This document shows positions 45,701-58,900 of a stretch of DNA of 64,000 bases, one piece after another. Origin of the DNA: Anthoceros angustus (lineage: Eukaryota; Streptophyta; Anthocerotopsida; Anthocerotales; Anthocerotaceae); assembly GCA_010909165.1 (NCBI GenBank), contig MU008163.1:1426001-1490000 (forward strand). Reading direction: 5' to 3'. The translations under genes were made by a program, and so were the position numbers. Numbering within the stretch: the first letter of the stretch is position 1; each line of letters opens with the position of its first letter. The notes under the pieces are model-generated. The model had not been told where the DNA came from, made no database searches, and saw nothing but the letters and a program-made list of their open reading frames with translations.

Positions 45701-45919
45701 TACTGCAGGTATTCGAATCTACCCCTGCGTCCCAATTCAATTGCAATTTGTGTACATAGTATCTCATCCCTCACAAAGCAGGATTAACAACCCCTTGTCC
45801 TCCTTCTGCAGGCAAAAGGCTTCGAGTCCCCTTACCTGTGCCTCAATTCCGTGGATGCGCAAGGAACTGGCGCAGCAGCAATGAAGGCTCACAGCTCAAC
45901 TCCACGCAGAGTGGCATGA
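42730..45919 (+). CDS. Polynucleotide 5'-hydroxyl-kinase GRC3/NOL9
   Basis: Exons, by eye: 42730-42954, 43208-43483, 43578-43993, 44152-44249, 44370-44403, 44504-44670, 44754 to about 44997, about 45051-45259, 45385-45505, 45581-45708, 45812-45919. The N-terminus is basic (SRKRRSDAKVRSGKKSR, a nuclear signal). Exon 2 gives the small beta domain (CAMVTCVKGGAAMLGYNL). Exon 3 has an acidic linker, then IVAICGAKNTGKSTFGRYL, the P-loop. Exon 4 reads AYLDSDVGQPEFTVPGCLSL, the Walker-B-like part. Then FFFGDVSPKSNP and LVINTHGWIKGVGYNLL, the lid region. GRC3/NOL9 phosphorylates the 5'-OH left by Las1 cleavage of ITS2 during maturation of 5.8S/25S rRNA in the nucleolus. The join between exons 7 and 8 is uncertain, because no clean donor gives the required phase. 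Confidence 0.9.
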
Positions 45920-46133
45920 TCAAATCGTACAGTAGCCTGCCTTTCTTTGCTGATCATCCAATGTTGCAACGTCTTCATCCCGCAGTAAAAAGGGAATTCT
46001 TCAACCTTGTTGGTTCTCGTGCTTGAGTACACCTGCGGCAGCTTGCTACTATAGTACATATTTCAGTCAAAAATCCAGATCGGCCTGTTCGAGGACGGAG
46101 CCCAACCTTTGATACAGCACAGGACACCAAACG

Positions 46134-48237
46134 CTACTCTTCTTCCTCACTGGCAGTCTCCCATTCAGAGTCTCCATCAGATTCCTCGGGAGGACTACCA
46201 AGAACGACATCTTGGTACTGGATGGGCCCATACACGGCAGCTGCGTCCTTAAACAGCCAGGCCTCCCTCATCTGCTTCTTCACAAACTTATCCACATAAG
46301 CGGGCACTCTCTTGGCACGCAGATCAGCCTCCCCATCCGCAGTCTGCGTGCACTCGTTGATGAACAAAATCGCGTCCAGCAGACTCTCTTTCACCAACCC
46401 TAGGGCGGCGTACGCCTGAGCCCTCCTCCACAAGCTGTTGCGGTGCCGGTTAACAGGATCGTGCAGACACAAGGCCCGGGTGGCATCGCTGATGGCCGCC
46501 TTGGCGTCTTCCCGCAGGAGATGGCACTGTGCCCGGTTACTAAACAGAACCACCCTCTCCTTCTTGGCCTGCAGCGGGCAAACCTCCAACGCCTGGCTGT
46601 ACTTGAGGGCCGCCCCCGCAACATCCCCCGCCGAGAACCTGGCGTTCCCCTCCAGCTTCACCACCAGAGCCGCAGCCTGCTTCAGCCGAAAGTCCTCCTT
46701 AGGCAGATTCCTCTCCGACTTCATCCTCTGCCACAACCTGGAAAGCTCCTTCAGCTGGGCGATGGTTCGAGGAGGCAGATGGGCGCTCTGCATCGACAGC
46801 GCCGCGGTAGCATACTTCCGCAGTACCGCGGCCGTGATCAGCTCCCCCGCCTTCTGGTGCGACCCCAGGCTGGAGAGCTCCGCCAGGTCCACAATCGCCT
46901 CCAGCGCGGCCTCCAAGACCTGCGATCACAACAACACACCACAGCATCAGCATCAAGAGCCCCAATCACAACACCCCGCCACCCCATCTCGATGCATCAC
47001 AAAAACCCACCACCGAATCAGCATCAGGAGCCCCACTCACAGCAACCCACCACACACCATCTCGATGGATCACAACAACCCACCACACCATCCCGATACA
47101 TCACAACAACCCACCACACCATCTCGATGCATCACAACAACCCACCACACCATCAGCATCCAGAATGCGGAATCCGTCAGCCAAACGCAACCCATCAGCG
47201 AAAAGCACCAATCCGGAAGGAGGGGAGCGGAGAGTGTGGACCTTGAACCTGGTTTTGGAGTCCTGCAGCAGCCAGACGAGACAATCCACGGCCATGTACT
47301 GCCAGTCATCAGACGAGCGGGAGATGTTACACAGCGCCTGCACCACGCCAGGGCAATCCGCCACGAGCGGCCTCCCGACCTTCTGATGGCAGATGGTCCT
47401 CAGCAACCCGACCCCGGCCGGAGAAACCTCATTCACCAGCCCGCCCCACATGGCGGGCAGCCGGGCCAGGAACTCGCTATTGCAAATCGTGCCCAGAAAC
47501 TCATCCTTGAACGCGAAGCAGTTGATGAGCTGCAAAGACCAGCACTGGAGCTGCGAGGCCCACTCCTCCGCCTTCCTAGCCTCCATCTCCGCACCCCCCA
47601 TCCCCCTCGTGAGCAGATCGCAGTGGTACGGCTCCCGCTTCCCCGCCGCTTGCACGAACTGCACATACACAATGTCCAGCGCGTTCATGGCCAGCTGCAC
47701 CGCCAGATCCAGCACCTCGTCGTAGGCCGCCACCCGCGGGAACGTGGAGTCGTAGGTGGCGATGTGGCCCAGAGCCCGCACCGCCACCCGCTGCTCCACC
47801 CAGGTGAGCCGCCCCCGCAGGAGCTCCAGCAGCGGGGGCACCACGGCCGCCGCCACTGCTCTTTCCGCGAAGGCCTCCACGTTCATGCAATACGAGCCCA
47901 CGATGTGCGCGGCGTAGTAGGGAATGTAGACATTCTGATCCTGCGCCAGCCACCCCCGGTCCTCGATCCCCTTCCACATGAGCGCCGCCATGCATTCCAA
48001 AACCCCGAGCTCCACCAGCTCGGGGTCGTTGGGATGCGCCATCGCCCGGTTCCATATCCCGCTCACAGCAATCACCTGCCCGTCCTCCTCCCGCCCCGGC
48101 AGCTCCTTGAAGAATTTGGCCAGCCCAGAGCGCCGCTTCCCCGGGCTGGGATCCTTCATCACGCAGAAGAAGCAGCCGGGAAACAAGCACTCCTCGTCCT
48201 CGTCCCTCTCCCTCCCCTTCTCCCTCCGCCCCTGCAT
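46134..48237 (-). CDS. Armadillo-TPR protein (plant family), two exons
   Basis: Exon 1 (48237-47242, 332 codons) and exon 2 (46919-46134) join in phase 0 (K|V) to give about 593 residues. The N-terminal part has LFPGCFFCVMKDPSPGKRR, then VIAVSGIWNRAMAHPNDP, VYIPYYAAHIVGSYCMNV and VEQRVAVRALGHIATYDS, with ARM-like helices. Exon 2 carries TPR units (LKYSQALEVCPL, VVLFSNRAQCHLLREDAKAA, SLWRRAQAYAALGLVKESL) and ends with an acidic tail (SEWETASEEEE). It matches a conserved plant family of ARM/TPR scaffold proteins with no firmly assigned role. TPR clamps of this type often bind chaperones. The frame is clean although the gene is GC-rich. The intron holds a minisatellite. Confidence 0.88.
46950..47165 (+). 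repeat. Minisatellite (~32-bp unit) in the ARM-TPR intron
   Basis: About five units of a CACCACACCATCTCGATGCA then TCACAACAACC type, with variants CATCAGCATC. The repeat covers most of the single intron (46920-47241) of the ARM-TPR gene. Confidence 0.8.
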
Positions 48238-48977
48238 CTTTCACGACCCGCTTCACGACCCAGCCCCTCCCTATCCCTTCCCCCCGCGAGCCTCATGGCC
48301 TTCTCACATTGCTCTACCCATCCCCTCCCTCACACAAGCTGCGAGCCTCTCGCAACGAGGCCGCTGGGCGGGAGCGTGTCCGAGCCGTCCTGCCCTCGGG
48401 ATCTTTCCTTTTTGGGAAACAACAGCATGAACACTGTATCGGACAAGACACGACCTGCTTCTCACCCAAACTCTCGTCTCCACCTTCCCAGGCAACCATC
48501 TGCGTTCACAAGATTTCCCGCTTTTAATACCTTCAAAACAATGCACATTTATGTACGAGTCATTAAAGCGGCAGCGAAGGGAACTTCAAAGCCTTGATGG
48601 GGTGGGCTTGTCAGATCTCAGATCGGGTCCTGTTCAGAATCCCTTCAATATTACAGAGGAGACAGTGCACATGGGAGTGAAAACTTTTCAATTATACTTA
48701 CTCATAAGAAATTAATAAAAATAGTTTTGACGATGATTCAGATGGATAGAATTCTTCTTACACTGTCATGTCACGTGTGGTGGTGTTACTTTTTCACAAA
48801 AAAAGAATTTAGGAACGACTTAGAAAAGATTCATGGGTTTCTCCCTAGGCTATTTAGAATAGACTTATGGGTTTCTCCCTCGGTTATCATGTCTGAAGAA
48901 AACAATTCAAAAAAAGACTTGCTATAGGCTTTGTCATGTCTACAACTTTTACAATAGTGACTTCAGAACAAAAGAAT
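48238..48977. other. Upstream region of ARM-TPR gene and 3' region of the oxidoreductase gene
   Basis: GC-rich next to 48238 (leader/promoter side), AT-rich towards 48977. No additional gene supported. Confidence 0.45.
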
Positions 48978-50505
48978 TCAAAGACTACTTTGGATAGGCT
49001 TTGTCATGTCTATAACTTCTGTCACTTCACGGTGGAGTCCATTTGACTTCAACCGATGTTGTAGGCTGCTGGTGGCAAAAGCAATGCCTGGTGTGTAGAC
49101 CCCTCCGATGGGCAATGTGTGTCTCTCTTGGAGTATGGTAAGGGCAGATTGAACCAAACAAATAGGTGTAGTTAGGTAACCCATACACGGGCCTCTTATG
49201 CAAGTCACAATTGCTTTATCAAATTTTGACATATCATTTGAATCCCCGTAACCTCTTCCGACGAACCACATAGTGAAGTGCTCATTCTCAATTGTTTCTT
49301 TAGAGGGTCCTTCTTTTGAGAAAAGACCAAAGGAACATAATTCAGGGTAATCCAACAAAATCCTTTTCCCCCAAGAATATTTTAGCAAATGAAACCATAC
49401 TTTGAACAAGAGGCTCAAGCATAATAGTGGAAATACACTTCCAGATGCTAGATAACATCCATAATGAGCTGCCTTTATTGAATCCCATCTTTTCTTGATT
49501 AAAGACATATCAATATTCTCATCATTTCGTAATTGCAATCCAGTGGAATTTGCTGCCCATGTTGCTTGTGTTCTACGAACCACACTTGAATCTGATGTAG
49601 GGAGTTTCATTGCATACAATTTAAGTAGAGGCTCCCATTTAACAAAGCTTGGTTGTGCAGCTGGCATTCCGGGTATCTACATCAATACATGTTATTAATT
49701 ACTTATTACATTATGTTCCTCAAAAGACATAAGGGCTATAACTATATTTTAATGCTATAACTTCTATTCCTTATAATGTTTGAATGTAAGTATATATCAA
49801 TAAGGAATCATACAAAAAAAAACTTATAAACTAAGTAAATCTTACCTTTGGTCGAATACGCTTAGGTACACTCTTCCTAAGTGCCATTAGACTTTCAACA
49901 TTGGAAAGAGACAAAACAAGTGATGCATAAGTCCCATAATTAATAAGAGCTCCTTTTCGTGGTAGTGTGGAGTTAGAACCTTTTACAATATATGAGTCCA
50001 CACTATTTGCGATCCAGCCTCGTTTCACAAATTGCTTAATATTATGTTGCACTCCCGTTTCAGCCGGAATGGAATCCATACCACAAGCAGAAACAATCAA
50101 GCTCTTATTCTTCACAGCTAGCTCGTGATACTTCATCTCCATTCTCTCCATAAACTCGGGCTCTCCACATATATCTAAGTAATCAATAATTTCTGTTGCT
50201 ACCACTAATTCTCCATTCTTGCTGTAAGGCCCAATACATGATATTAGTAATCTAGTTTTCTTGCATAAAGAAGCAATTGAATTGGGATTGGCTACATCAG
50301 CCTCGAAAATTGGGATTCTAGAGAGCAATGAAGAACTCCCAGCCCAAATCAATGACTCGCGCAATTTGTTCACATTTCGACCTGCTATAGCTATCTTCAA
50401 CGCCTTCTCACCCCCACCATTAATGAACTTTAGAAATTCACGAACCACGTATTTTCCAGTGTACCCGGAGGCCCCCAAAATGATCACGTCGAATGGTGTG
50501 GCCAT
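48978..50505 (-). CDS. Saccharopine dehydrogenase-like oxidoreductase, two exons
   Basis: Exon 1 (50505-49846) and exon 2 (49676-48978) join in phase 0 to give 452 residues, the usual length for this plant/animal family (SCCPDH-like). The start MATPFDVIILGASGYTGKYV is a Rossmann nucleotide-binding loop (G-A-S-G-Y-T-G). ALKIAIAGRNVNKL, LISCIGPYSKNGELVV, DICGEPEFMERM and SACGMDSIPAETG follow as in saccharopine dehydrogenase NADP-binding domains. Exon 2 holds a hydrophobic stretch (GSVFPLLCLSLLFKVWFHLL) typical of the SCCPDH-like group, and the end TPGIAFATSSLQHRL. The substrate is not known, and members have been found at lipid droplets and mitochondria. Both exons are clean. AT-rich codon usage contrasts with the GC-rich ARM-TPR neighbour. 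Confidence 0.92.
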
Positions 50506-52975
50506 TATATTGTTGCAAATTATAATAATATATTGTATCTGCCAAAATCTTCAGGCTCTCTCTGTACGTGCATACAAGGCGTGAATGATGTAAGCAGCCA
50601 ATGTATTTACTCATGCATATGTGATTGTACAACACCTTCTTACTCGTGCATATGTAATTGTACAACACCTTCACTCAAAGCTCCAATAAAATGAGCTCCT
50701 TATTGGATTTCTTCCTCCTATCTCCACCTCATTTCAAATGTGGAATATCTCCCCGATCATTAGCTCATTCCAAATATTTTAAGATTTTAAGCTCACCCAA
50801 GATATACCATGTCTTGTCAATCTTCAGCTCATCCACTATGTAGCATACTTTGCCAATCTTCACTTCATCTCCAACATGAACTATGCCTTCTCCATCTTCA
50901 ACTCATCAAGCCAACGGACTATGTTTTCCCAATCTTCAGCTCATAAATGACATGCATACATAGAAAGTGACCATAATTTCTTTCACATGTGTGTGACCCT
51001 TCTTAAGAGCAGACAAATAGCTGAAAAGAGACAATGGACAACCAGAGGGAAAGAGACAATGAACAATAGGTGGGAATGAGGTGTTGAAAAATTTGTAGGA
51101 AAGAGAAGTGTGGTTCCTAACCTAGAGAAGGCGTCTTCCATGACTTCTTGTCTTCTCTTTCAATCATACCAAACTCCTCGCCTTCCAAGAATCTTCCGGT
51201 ACATTCAAAATATCTACATATCTACATTTATCTACTTAGCTACCATAGACAAAATATACATAATAGTTTTCTTTTTGAATGACATCTTCACCCATATATG
51301 AATACATGAAGACCCATCGGTAAACACCATATTTAAAAAAAAAGAAATAAAATAATTTTATCCCTCATACTTTTTTATACATATACAAGAAAATATTATA
51401 CACTTACCATTATATCAATTCATCATCATTTGTTTTCCAAATGAATTTATTTCATTCTCTATGTATTGGGACTAGCACATGCTATAAAGTGAAACTCTAA
51501 ATTATCAGCTCATAATTGAGCTATGCTCATCGAGACCCCCTATATCTCCCCTATATCTTTATCAATACTAATATTTTCATAAAGATAATTGCAATATGTG
51601 AAGTAGGTTCACAATCATTCACTTAGTATCCATGGTTTTATTGAGACGAGGCTATCTAAAACTAGTATTGGATTGCATAATCATGGTTATGTAAATACAT
51701 CAACTGGTTTTTTCCATCTCTTTTTTATAATAAAGTCCTCTTTCCCCAATACATCAACTTGCACATCCAACTACCAAATATATATATATATAGTCACCTC
51801 ATAAGGGAAATATTATGCTCAAACAAGTCCAAAAACGTTTATATAACTAGAAGGAAAGCAAAAATATCAAATCGAATCCTCAAGCAAAACTACGAGGTTA
51901 CTTACAACAAAAACATGAGCACCATAGTCTTCTCAATAACAACCAAAGGAGTTGTCCATTGACAGAGTGACATACATACAGTCAGGAGTTAGTAAGGACT
52001 TCATAGTCAAACCAGCTCTAAGTGAAACACTGCTAAGACGGGGTGTTACCCGACCCCTCTTGTAAGAAGGCCCTTCCGCCTAACCTACTGTAAGGCCCGG
52101 TGGGGCCCCTCTTGAAGCCCTAAGGTGCTGCCAGTTGTAAGGGATCGCTTCTTGTAATGCCCTTGTGTGGACCGCCTCTTGTAACACCCCTTCTTCGCGA
52201 CCCCTCGTGAAACCCTAACATGCCGCCTGTTGTAAGGACTTGAAGGCCTAGGGTGCCTCTAGTTGTAAGTATATTTCCCCGAACCTCTTGGGGACTCGTT
52301 AAAGGCCCTGCAGACCCATTTAACACCTCCTCTAAGTATATCTCTAAAATAATAATAGTAAAATGATGTCAAAGAAATTCAATAACATAAATCAATTATT
52401 CACTTGCATATAAATAAATCTTATTGACCTCTAAGATTTGGATAATGATTACTAGCTAATTCAAAAATGCCTCTAACGGCGCAGTTGTAAGAATGCGCAA
52501 ATTCATGGATGCATGCATAGGTCCTATAGGTAGTATAATTAAGAATGTATCTTGTATGTCTTTCTTGTGATTAATGTTCTGTCAAGCTTTTGGGTTTTCC
52601 TAAGAATGATGTTGAAACTGAAGTGCCCTTATGCATGTGTGGGGTTCCAAGCTAAGTTTCGAGGTGATTTTAGGACCGATGGGGTTTGAGTTTCGAGGTG
52701 GTTTTGTATGCTCTATTTAATTCAGAAAGTGTTCGGTCATAGAAATATTTATTATTTGAATAAAAATTAAAAATTAATAAACAAATCAATAAGTTATATT
52801 ATGTATATAAATATAATCCTCTCAAACTATGTCCATAAATAAAAAAGTTACTGTGGTTTCGCGAAAGCACATAAATATGTACAAAGATATATGTACGTTT
52901 GCAACAGAAGAGGGGTAAGGCGGTAGGGGTAGACAACCCCCGGATCCGGACACGAGCAAAAAGTAGTTGGCTATA
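50506..52975. repeat. AT-rich repeat tract, related to the 62.3-64.0 kb foldback
   Basis: No gene. The part 51110-51300 is similar in reverse complement to 63115-63300, and 51430-51710 in reverse complement to 62325-62600. By contrast 51690-52080 is a direct repeat of 63620-64000. From 52030 to 52330 there are irregularly spaced CTTGTAA motifs in a GC-richer stretch. Ends of the repeat unit could not be fixed. Confidence 0.7.
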
Positions 52976-55900
52976 TCAAAATGTTGCCAAGTCCCGTTCC
53001 GTTGCCCCAGGCTGGTCTGGAGCTCCCATCAACGGTGGAGTGGGTGTTGCCGGCAGCTGGGCGGTGACCTCACCGCCGATCCGCGCGTGGCAATCCGGGC
53101 ATCGCGAAGTTTGCATCGGCCCGCCACACTCGCCTACGACATAGATGTGGCCGCTGGGACACTGGTACCAGTGCCCTGGACCGCCAATTTCTCGTGACAC
53201 CACGGCCACGATTTCCTGAATTTGTCCCTTCCCAGCAGCCTCCTTCACGTTTCTCGCCTCCGGATTCCCTGGTTCCTCATCCAAAACTGCTTCACATATT
53301 TGCGTTGCACGATCGAACTCCTTCATTTTCGTGAGCACCGATGCCAGCTGCACCATCGCCTTCAGCGCAATGGCCGTACTTGCTGCACCATGATCACCGT
53401 TCACAGCCTCTGACGTTCAGAAAGCAGCATCTGGTGGAAAGGAGCAGTTGTTTGAACTTTGGAAATCACTGGAAGTACCTGTTGATTGCGATCTCGCCGT
53501 GGAGTGGTCCATATTCCTGATGTAGTCCGAGTCGTCCTGGGATTTAGGAATAGCTGCTTTTGATGCACGGGAGATGGCAGGGTGATGCTTGAATCGGCTT
53601 CTTGAAACCACGAAGTGCAAGTGGAACCAAGCTTTTGCGCATGCGGATTTGCCGGTTGCATAGGCACATCCAATGCCGTAGTGAGCCTCTTGCAGGCTAG
53701 GGTTGAATTTCAGTGCCTGCAGGTAGCAAGGTATGGCTTTGGCGACGTCCTGCCTGCTCAGGAATCCGTCCCCAGCTTGCAATGCTCGTAACCGTTAACT
53801 CTTCGTTTCACTGCCTCGATTTGCTGCAGTGTCTGTTTCACCACATTTGCATACCTGAGTGACCTCCTCACTGGGGTCCTGCACTCAGGGCTGCGCACAG
53901 AAACGATGTTTGGGACCTGATCGTGTACACGTGCATGAAGGTAGTATTGAAGATGGAATTTCAGTCAGGAACATGATGCTTACCACTGTTTCAGTTTGAT
54001 GGCGGTCGCTGATGAAGCCGCTGTGGAGTCGGAACTCAAGTCTGGAATGGAGTCATCCTGGTCCATCCACTGGTCAATCCCTGATACCTCAAAGACGTGT
54101 TTACAGTCTTGAAGTTGCATGATCTTGTCCGTGTTTTCGAGCTCGTCCAGCCTCATTTGGGAGATGATGTCCAAGGTGTCTCCATCACAGGTTTTGCACT
54201 TGCGTGGACATGGCTCTCCACACAACCCGCTGCACCGATGCTTGCATCTTGGCAGTTTCCTGTTGCAGCGACGGTTGCATCGTGGTCTGATGCATGGCTC
54301 ATGGCAGAGCAGATCACAGTGGTGATGTCTGCATTTCCAGGCGCACTTTTCCATGCAGGGACGGCATTCTTCCCCGCACTTTAGTGAGCATTTGCTGTGC
54401 ACACATCTCTTCTCACAAGGCGCCTGGCAAGGGGGGCACATCTCTGAGCATCCCGCGGGACAGGAATGACCGCAGGGAAGCAAGCGTCCACATGGTTTGC
54501 GACAAGGGACGTGACAAGAACCTTGTTTGCACTCTCCACAAGTACCTGCAGCAGGAAGCCCGTTCTGAAAGGTGAGAATGGTGGTCTCTGGGCAGAATGG
54601 GAAGAACAGGGAATTCGGCTTACCTTGACATTCATGGTTGCAGCCTTCCAATATAGCTGTGCAACGAGTTTGGCATACAACTTTGCTCAGATCTTCGTGG
54701 CATTGATGTTTTTGCATATGGCCACAGGGAAGTCTGCTCTTCACCTGCTTGAGGCATTTTTCACGGCATGGCTGACCACACAAGTTCGGGCAGCTGTGAC
54801 CACAGCTAAGCTGTTTTGGGCTGGGTCTCTGCACGTAAGCTGGTCCAGGGTTCTGAGCATTCCACCACTCGTTCATGACCACATGCAGAGAGGGTCCTTC
54901 TCATCAGAACTGGACATGGAGGACAGTCTGCTCCCGCATGGCAAATCTTCGCACACTTATGCTCACAGGTTGCATGTTGCCTGGAGCACCGCTTGGGCAT
55001 ACAATGTGGTCATGACCACCAGGATGGCACCGTCGAGGGCAAACATGGCCGCATTCTATCTGGAAGGTGCAGGGCCTGCTACAACCCCGTCCCTTACCTG
55101 AGCATAATCTGAAGCCCGTGCCACCTTGGTCATCTTCCCTGGGTGATTCGGGCAACACAGGCACAAGTGAGGACCGACAAGACCAGATTGGGAGAGCCTT
55201 CCGATCACTGTCCTCCAGACTTCACTCTTTTCAGATAGGAGCTCTGCATTTCCGAACAAGTACAAACCAATTCGAGCTCTGGATATGGCAACACATACTC
55301 TGTTGGATACGCTCAGGAACCCGATCTTGCCAGGGCCATCTTTATCCTCCAAGTGGTTGCTGCGGACCAAAGAAAGAAGAATTATGTCACTCTCTTCCCC
55401 TGAAATCATCAACGCTGCTGACTCTGGGAACTCGCTCGGAGGCTTGACTTTGCTCTTCTTCCTCTTCTTGCTCATCAAGGCCTGGTGCAACAATCTTTGC
55501 TGGCCACCTAGCTTGAATACGTGGAGTCAAGAGAGTTCTAATCTCTTGTACCTACAGACACATCTCCAAGCATTAGACAACGTATCAACCGTCATTACTG
55601 TACCTGGACCCCAAATGCTCCGAGGTTTGAGGTTAGCAGTCTTTCACCTGGCCGGAATACATACTCAAAATCGTAATGTCTGAAGCAGAGTAAGTGCCCT
55701 GGTTGAGAAGATACAGACAAAACTCCACAACAATCCTGGCTTCCTCTCTGTTCACCTTGGAACCTGTTCCTGATTCTCTGCTGGAACTCTCCTCTTCTTT
55801 GTGATCGAGAAAGAAAACGTTGTCTCTCACACCTTGAACATCTGGATACTGGGTCACACTGGTGTGGTCCCTGAGATGGGGATAGAGGGGCATTATGAGG

Positions 55901-58900
55901 TTTGAGATACTAGGTCTCATTCGTCTTTGCACATCCAAAGATCTGTACTCTACTCCGCTCGTGACAAGCCTTTCGAACATGGATACATCAAGCTTGTTTT
56001 TAACTGCCAACCTGTGGACTGCGACAGATGGACGTAGTTGTTGATGATCTCCTATCAGTATGAGATGCCTTGTATGAGGGCTCACACTTGCAAGGATGTG
56101 ACTTTCCAGGACCTCAGCAGCTTCCTCGACTATCACTATCTCCGACTTCAGTGACACCAGCATGTCATGGTATCGGGAAGCTGCAGTGGTGGTCATGCCC
56201 ACCACGTTCGCTTGTCGCAGTAGGGATAATTGGATTTCTTTCTCCACCTCCAGGCTGTTGCTGCATGCCTCTTCATACTCCTTGGAAAGTTTGTCGATAT
56301 GTTCCTTAGCAGCAGTCTTCATAGCTCCGAGCCAAAGTTCGTGCAACTGCACTCGCAGTGTCCGAGGCAGTGCCCATACATCTGTGAAGTGGATGAAGTC
56401 ATCCAAACCCAGTTGTTGGCGTTCTTGCTCAATCAAATGCTGCAGTATACTGTCTTCTGAGCGTGAACCATCTTCAGTTTTCTGTTCTTCTTCTGCATCA
56501 GACGAATCCATTTGCTGGAGAGTAGTTGCTTCATCATCTTCATCCGGCTCAAGGTGTGCGACGGTGTTCGGTTCAGGCGTTTCTTCCCTGTCCTCATCCT
56601 GCTCGTCAACTTGGTATTCAAATTCTGATGCGATTGATTCTGCATCAGCTGGATCCATTCGCTGGATGGTTGCTTCATCATCTGTATCCGGCTCAAGGTG
56701 TCCGAGGGTGTCATATCGGTTTTCAAGGATCAAGCCAGTCAGCTGTGTTTGGTCATTCATAGGTACCCTTGCGTTCTTACGGTTGCCCTTCTGGAAATCT
56801 CTAGGTGCCCCAGACAGCCAAATGTGGACGATGTCTGTGTCATTGAGGTTTCCTCTATTCTTGCAAACCAGCAACGACTCTATGTGCTGTGGAGCAGCGA
56901 CTTCCTGTAGTGCGGTTCGATCAACAAGCATCTGCAAAAGTAAAGCATTGATTAGTACAACGCATAATACTGAGAGGCCGAACAGCATTACGAACTCGCA
57001 CCTTGTTCAGGAGCGGAACGTATTTCCCGTCAATCTGATTTTGTAATGCTACTGTTGCGGTCTTTGCCTCCATAGAAGCCCGATGATGGCTGCCGTTAAC
57101 ATTCTTGGAGTCTCGTTGTTCAGATACAAGTTTAGCCAAACTCTGGGACTTTAGAACTTCATGCTTGCTCCGCCCTCCTATGCGAATTAAGCTGTTCTCA
57201 AACTCATGGATTCCCATCAGAAACTGGTCAAGGGCGTGATTGGTGTAGCACACCACCATAATAGGTCCACGGACATCCTCCTGATGGAGACTGCTTCCTG
57301 ACTGGGCCATGGCATAGCTGGTGAGACTACTCTTCTGCTTCTTCAGATTCTCTAGCAGAATCCTGACAAGTAGCAACCCACAAACGTCTTCCCTGTCCCA
57401 GGAGGGCCTTGTATGATGGCTAGCTCCTTCGTGAGGCCGTGCTTCAGAGCCTCTCTCTGGCTGTAATCTAGAGCACATCCCTTCCACTCAGGCCAGGTTG
57501 ATAGTATGTCGAAGGAATCTCTTCCAACTTCTGTCATCAACTCAGGGAAGGCCGATGCTAAACTGAACTCACCGTTCTTAGGCCTACTTGCCAGATAGCT
57601 TGGTGGCCCTACCTTGGGCTCCAAATCGATTAAGTGCTTGGTGAAAACTAGCTGCCTGCACATCTCCTCTCGTTGCAAGCTTTTGAGAACATGCGCGTAT
57701 GCTTCAAAATAGGCAGAAGTTGACTCCACCATGACAAAACGCTGGCCTGGTTCGAACCAACGGCAGCAAGCTGATTCGCTCCTTGCCGAGGCTTCCGGTG
57801 ATGTTGGTAGCTTTGGGATAGTGTCCTTAAAGAGGCGGATGAGCAATGTTCCCTTAGTAAGATCATCCACCGAACGCCCCGCCACCACACCCCAGAAATG
57901 TGACGCAAATTTGTCGTCGGAGAAACATAGTAGGAGCCAAACATCAACCGTTTGGCTCTGTCCCACTTAATTTGTCTCCCATCAGGAACCTTGAAGTGGA
58001 CCTGAAGAGAATGAACACCAAAGTGGAAACGTTGCAGTGTGTGAATTCACTCTTGAAAGCGACGGAACAATCTCGACTATGTTGAGATGCAGCTGCATCA
58101 ATATCGTACCTCGTACTGTATGCCTTCTCGACCGAATCGGACTCCAGGCCGAAAGCGAACATCCACGTAAATGCTCAGCTCCTGAGTACTGTTGTCAGCT
58201 CTCTGGCCTGCGTGGTGATTCTTATACTCGTTTATGCCTCGTCTCAAAGGCTCAATGTAATCCTCTCTCAGGAGCTGGAATTGTGTCTCGAGATACTCCA
58301 CAACCGAGGTATAGCGTCTGCCAATCTGATTGATTGGTAGAGGTCTGAAACAATGTCGGATGTTTCCATTTCAGCGTCGGTGGGCAGAATTGGAATCGCC
58401 CTAAACTCCTCTCCCTACATGAGATGAGGCAGAGCAATGGATGAATCAACAGTCTGCTCACAATTTCACGACGGCAATCAAAGGGAAGAGAATTGCACTT
58501 GCTACCTGCAGGCATTTGTTTGAACATGAAACTGCCCTCAAACGCTTCAATTTCGCCCTCTGCTCCAACAATCGCGTCACATCTGCTAGGAGAGCATCCA
58601 GTTGGGGATCTCGCTGTGAAACATTTCCACCCTCGTCATTCGCTTCCACCAGCTCATCAACCACCGTCTTAATCGCATCAAGAGGAACTTCCTTCCAACC
58701 GTCCGCTGTCCGGGTCTGTATCTCCTCCACAAGTTGGACACATGCGTGTAACTGTCTCGGCCTTGGATTGCACAAGCCTTGAATGTGAGACCAAAACTGC
58801 ATCATAAACGGCGATCCTAGCAGAATCCCATACATCCGATTCGTCTTGTGCCTCATCATGGAGCTCCGTATCTCCTCTTTCGTGAACAGCTCCACAATCT

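Noticed and set aside
46438-48597. 719-codon plus-strand frame opposite the ARM-TPR gene
   Set aside because: Long only because the opposite strand is GC-rich coding sequence. It crosses the intron and its minisatellite and has no domain.
56162-57046. 294-codon Ser/Cys-rich plus-strand frame
   Set aside because: Shadow of the acidic Ser/Glu-rich part of the ZNFX1-type helicase exon.
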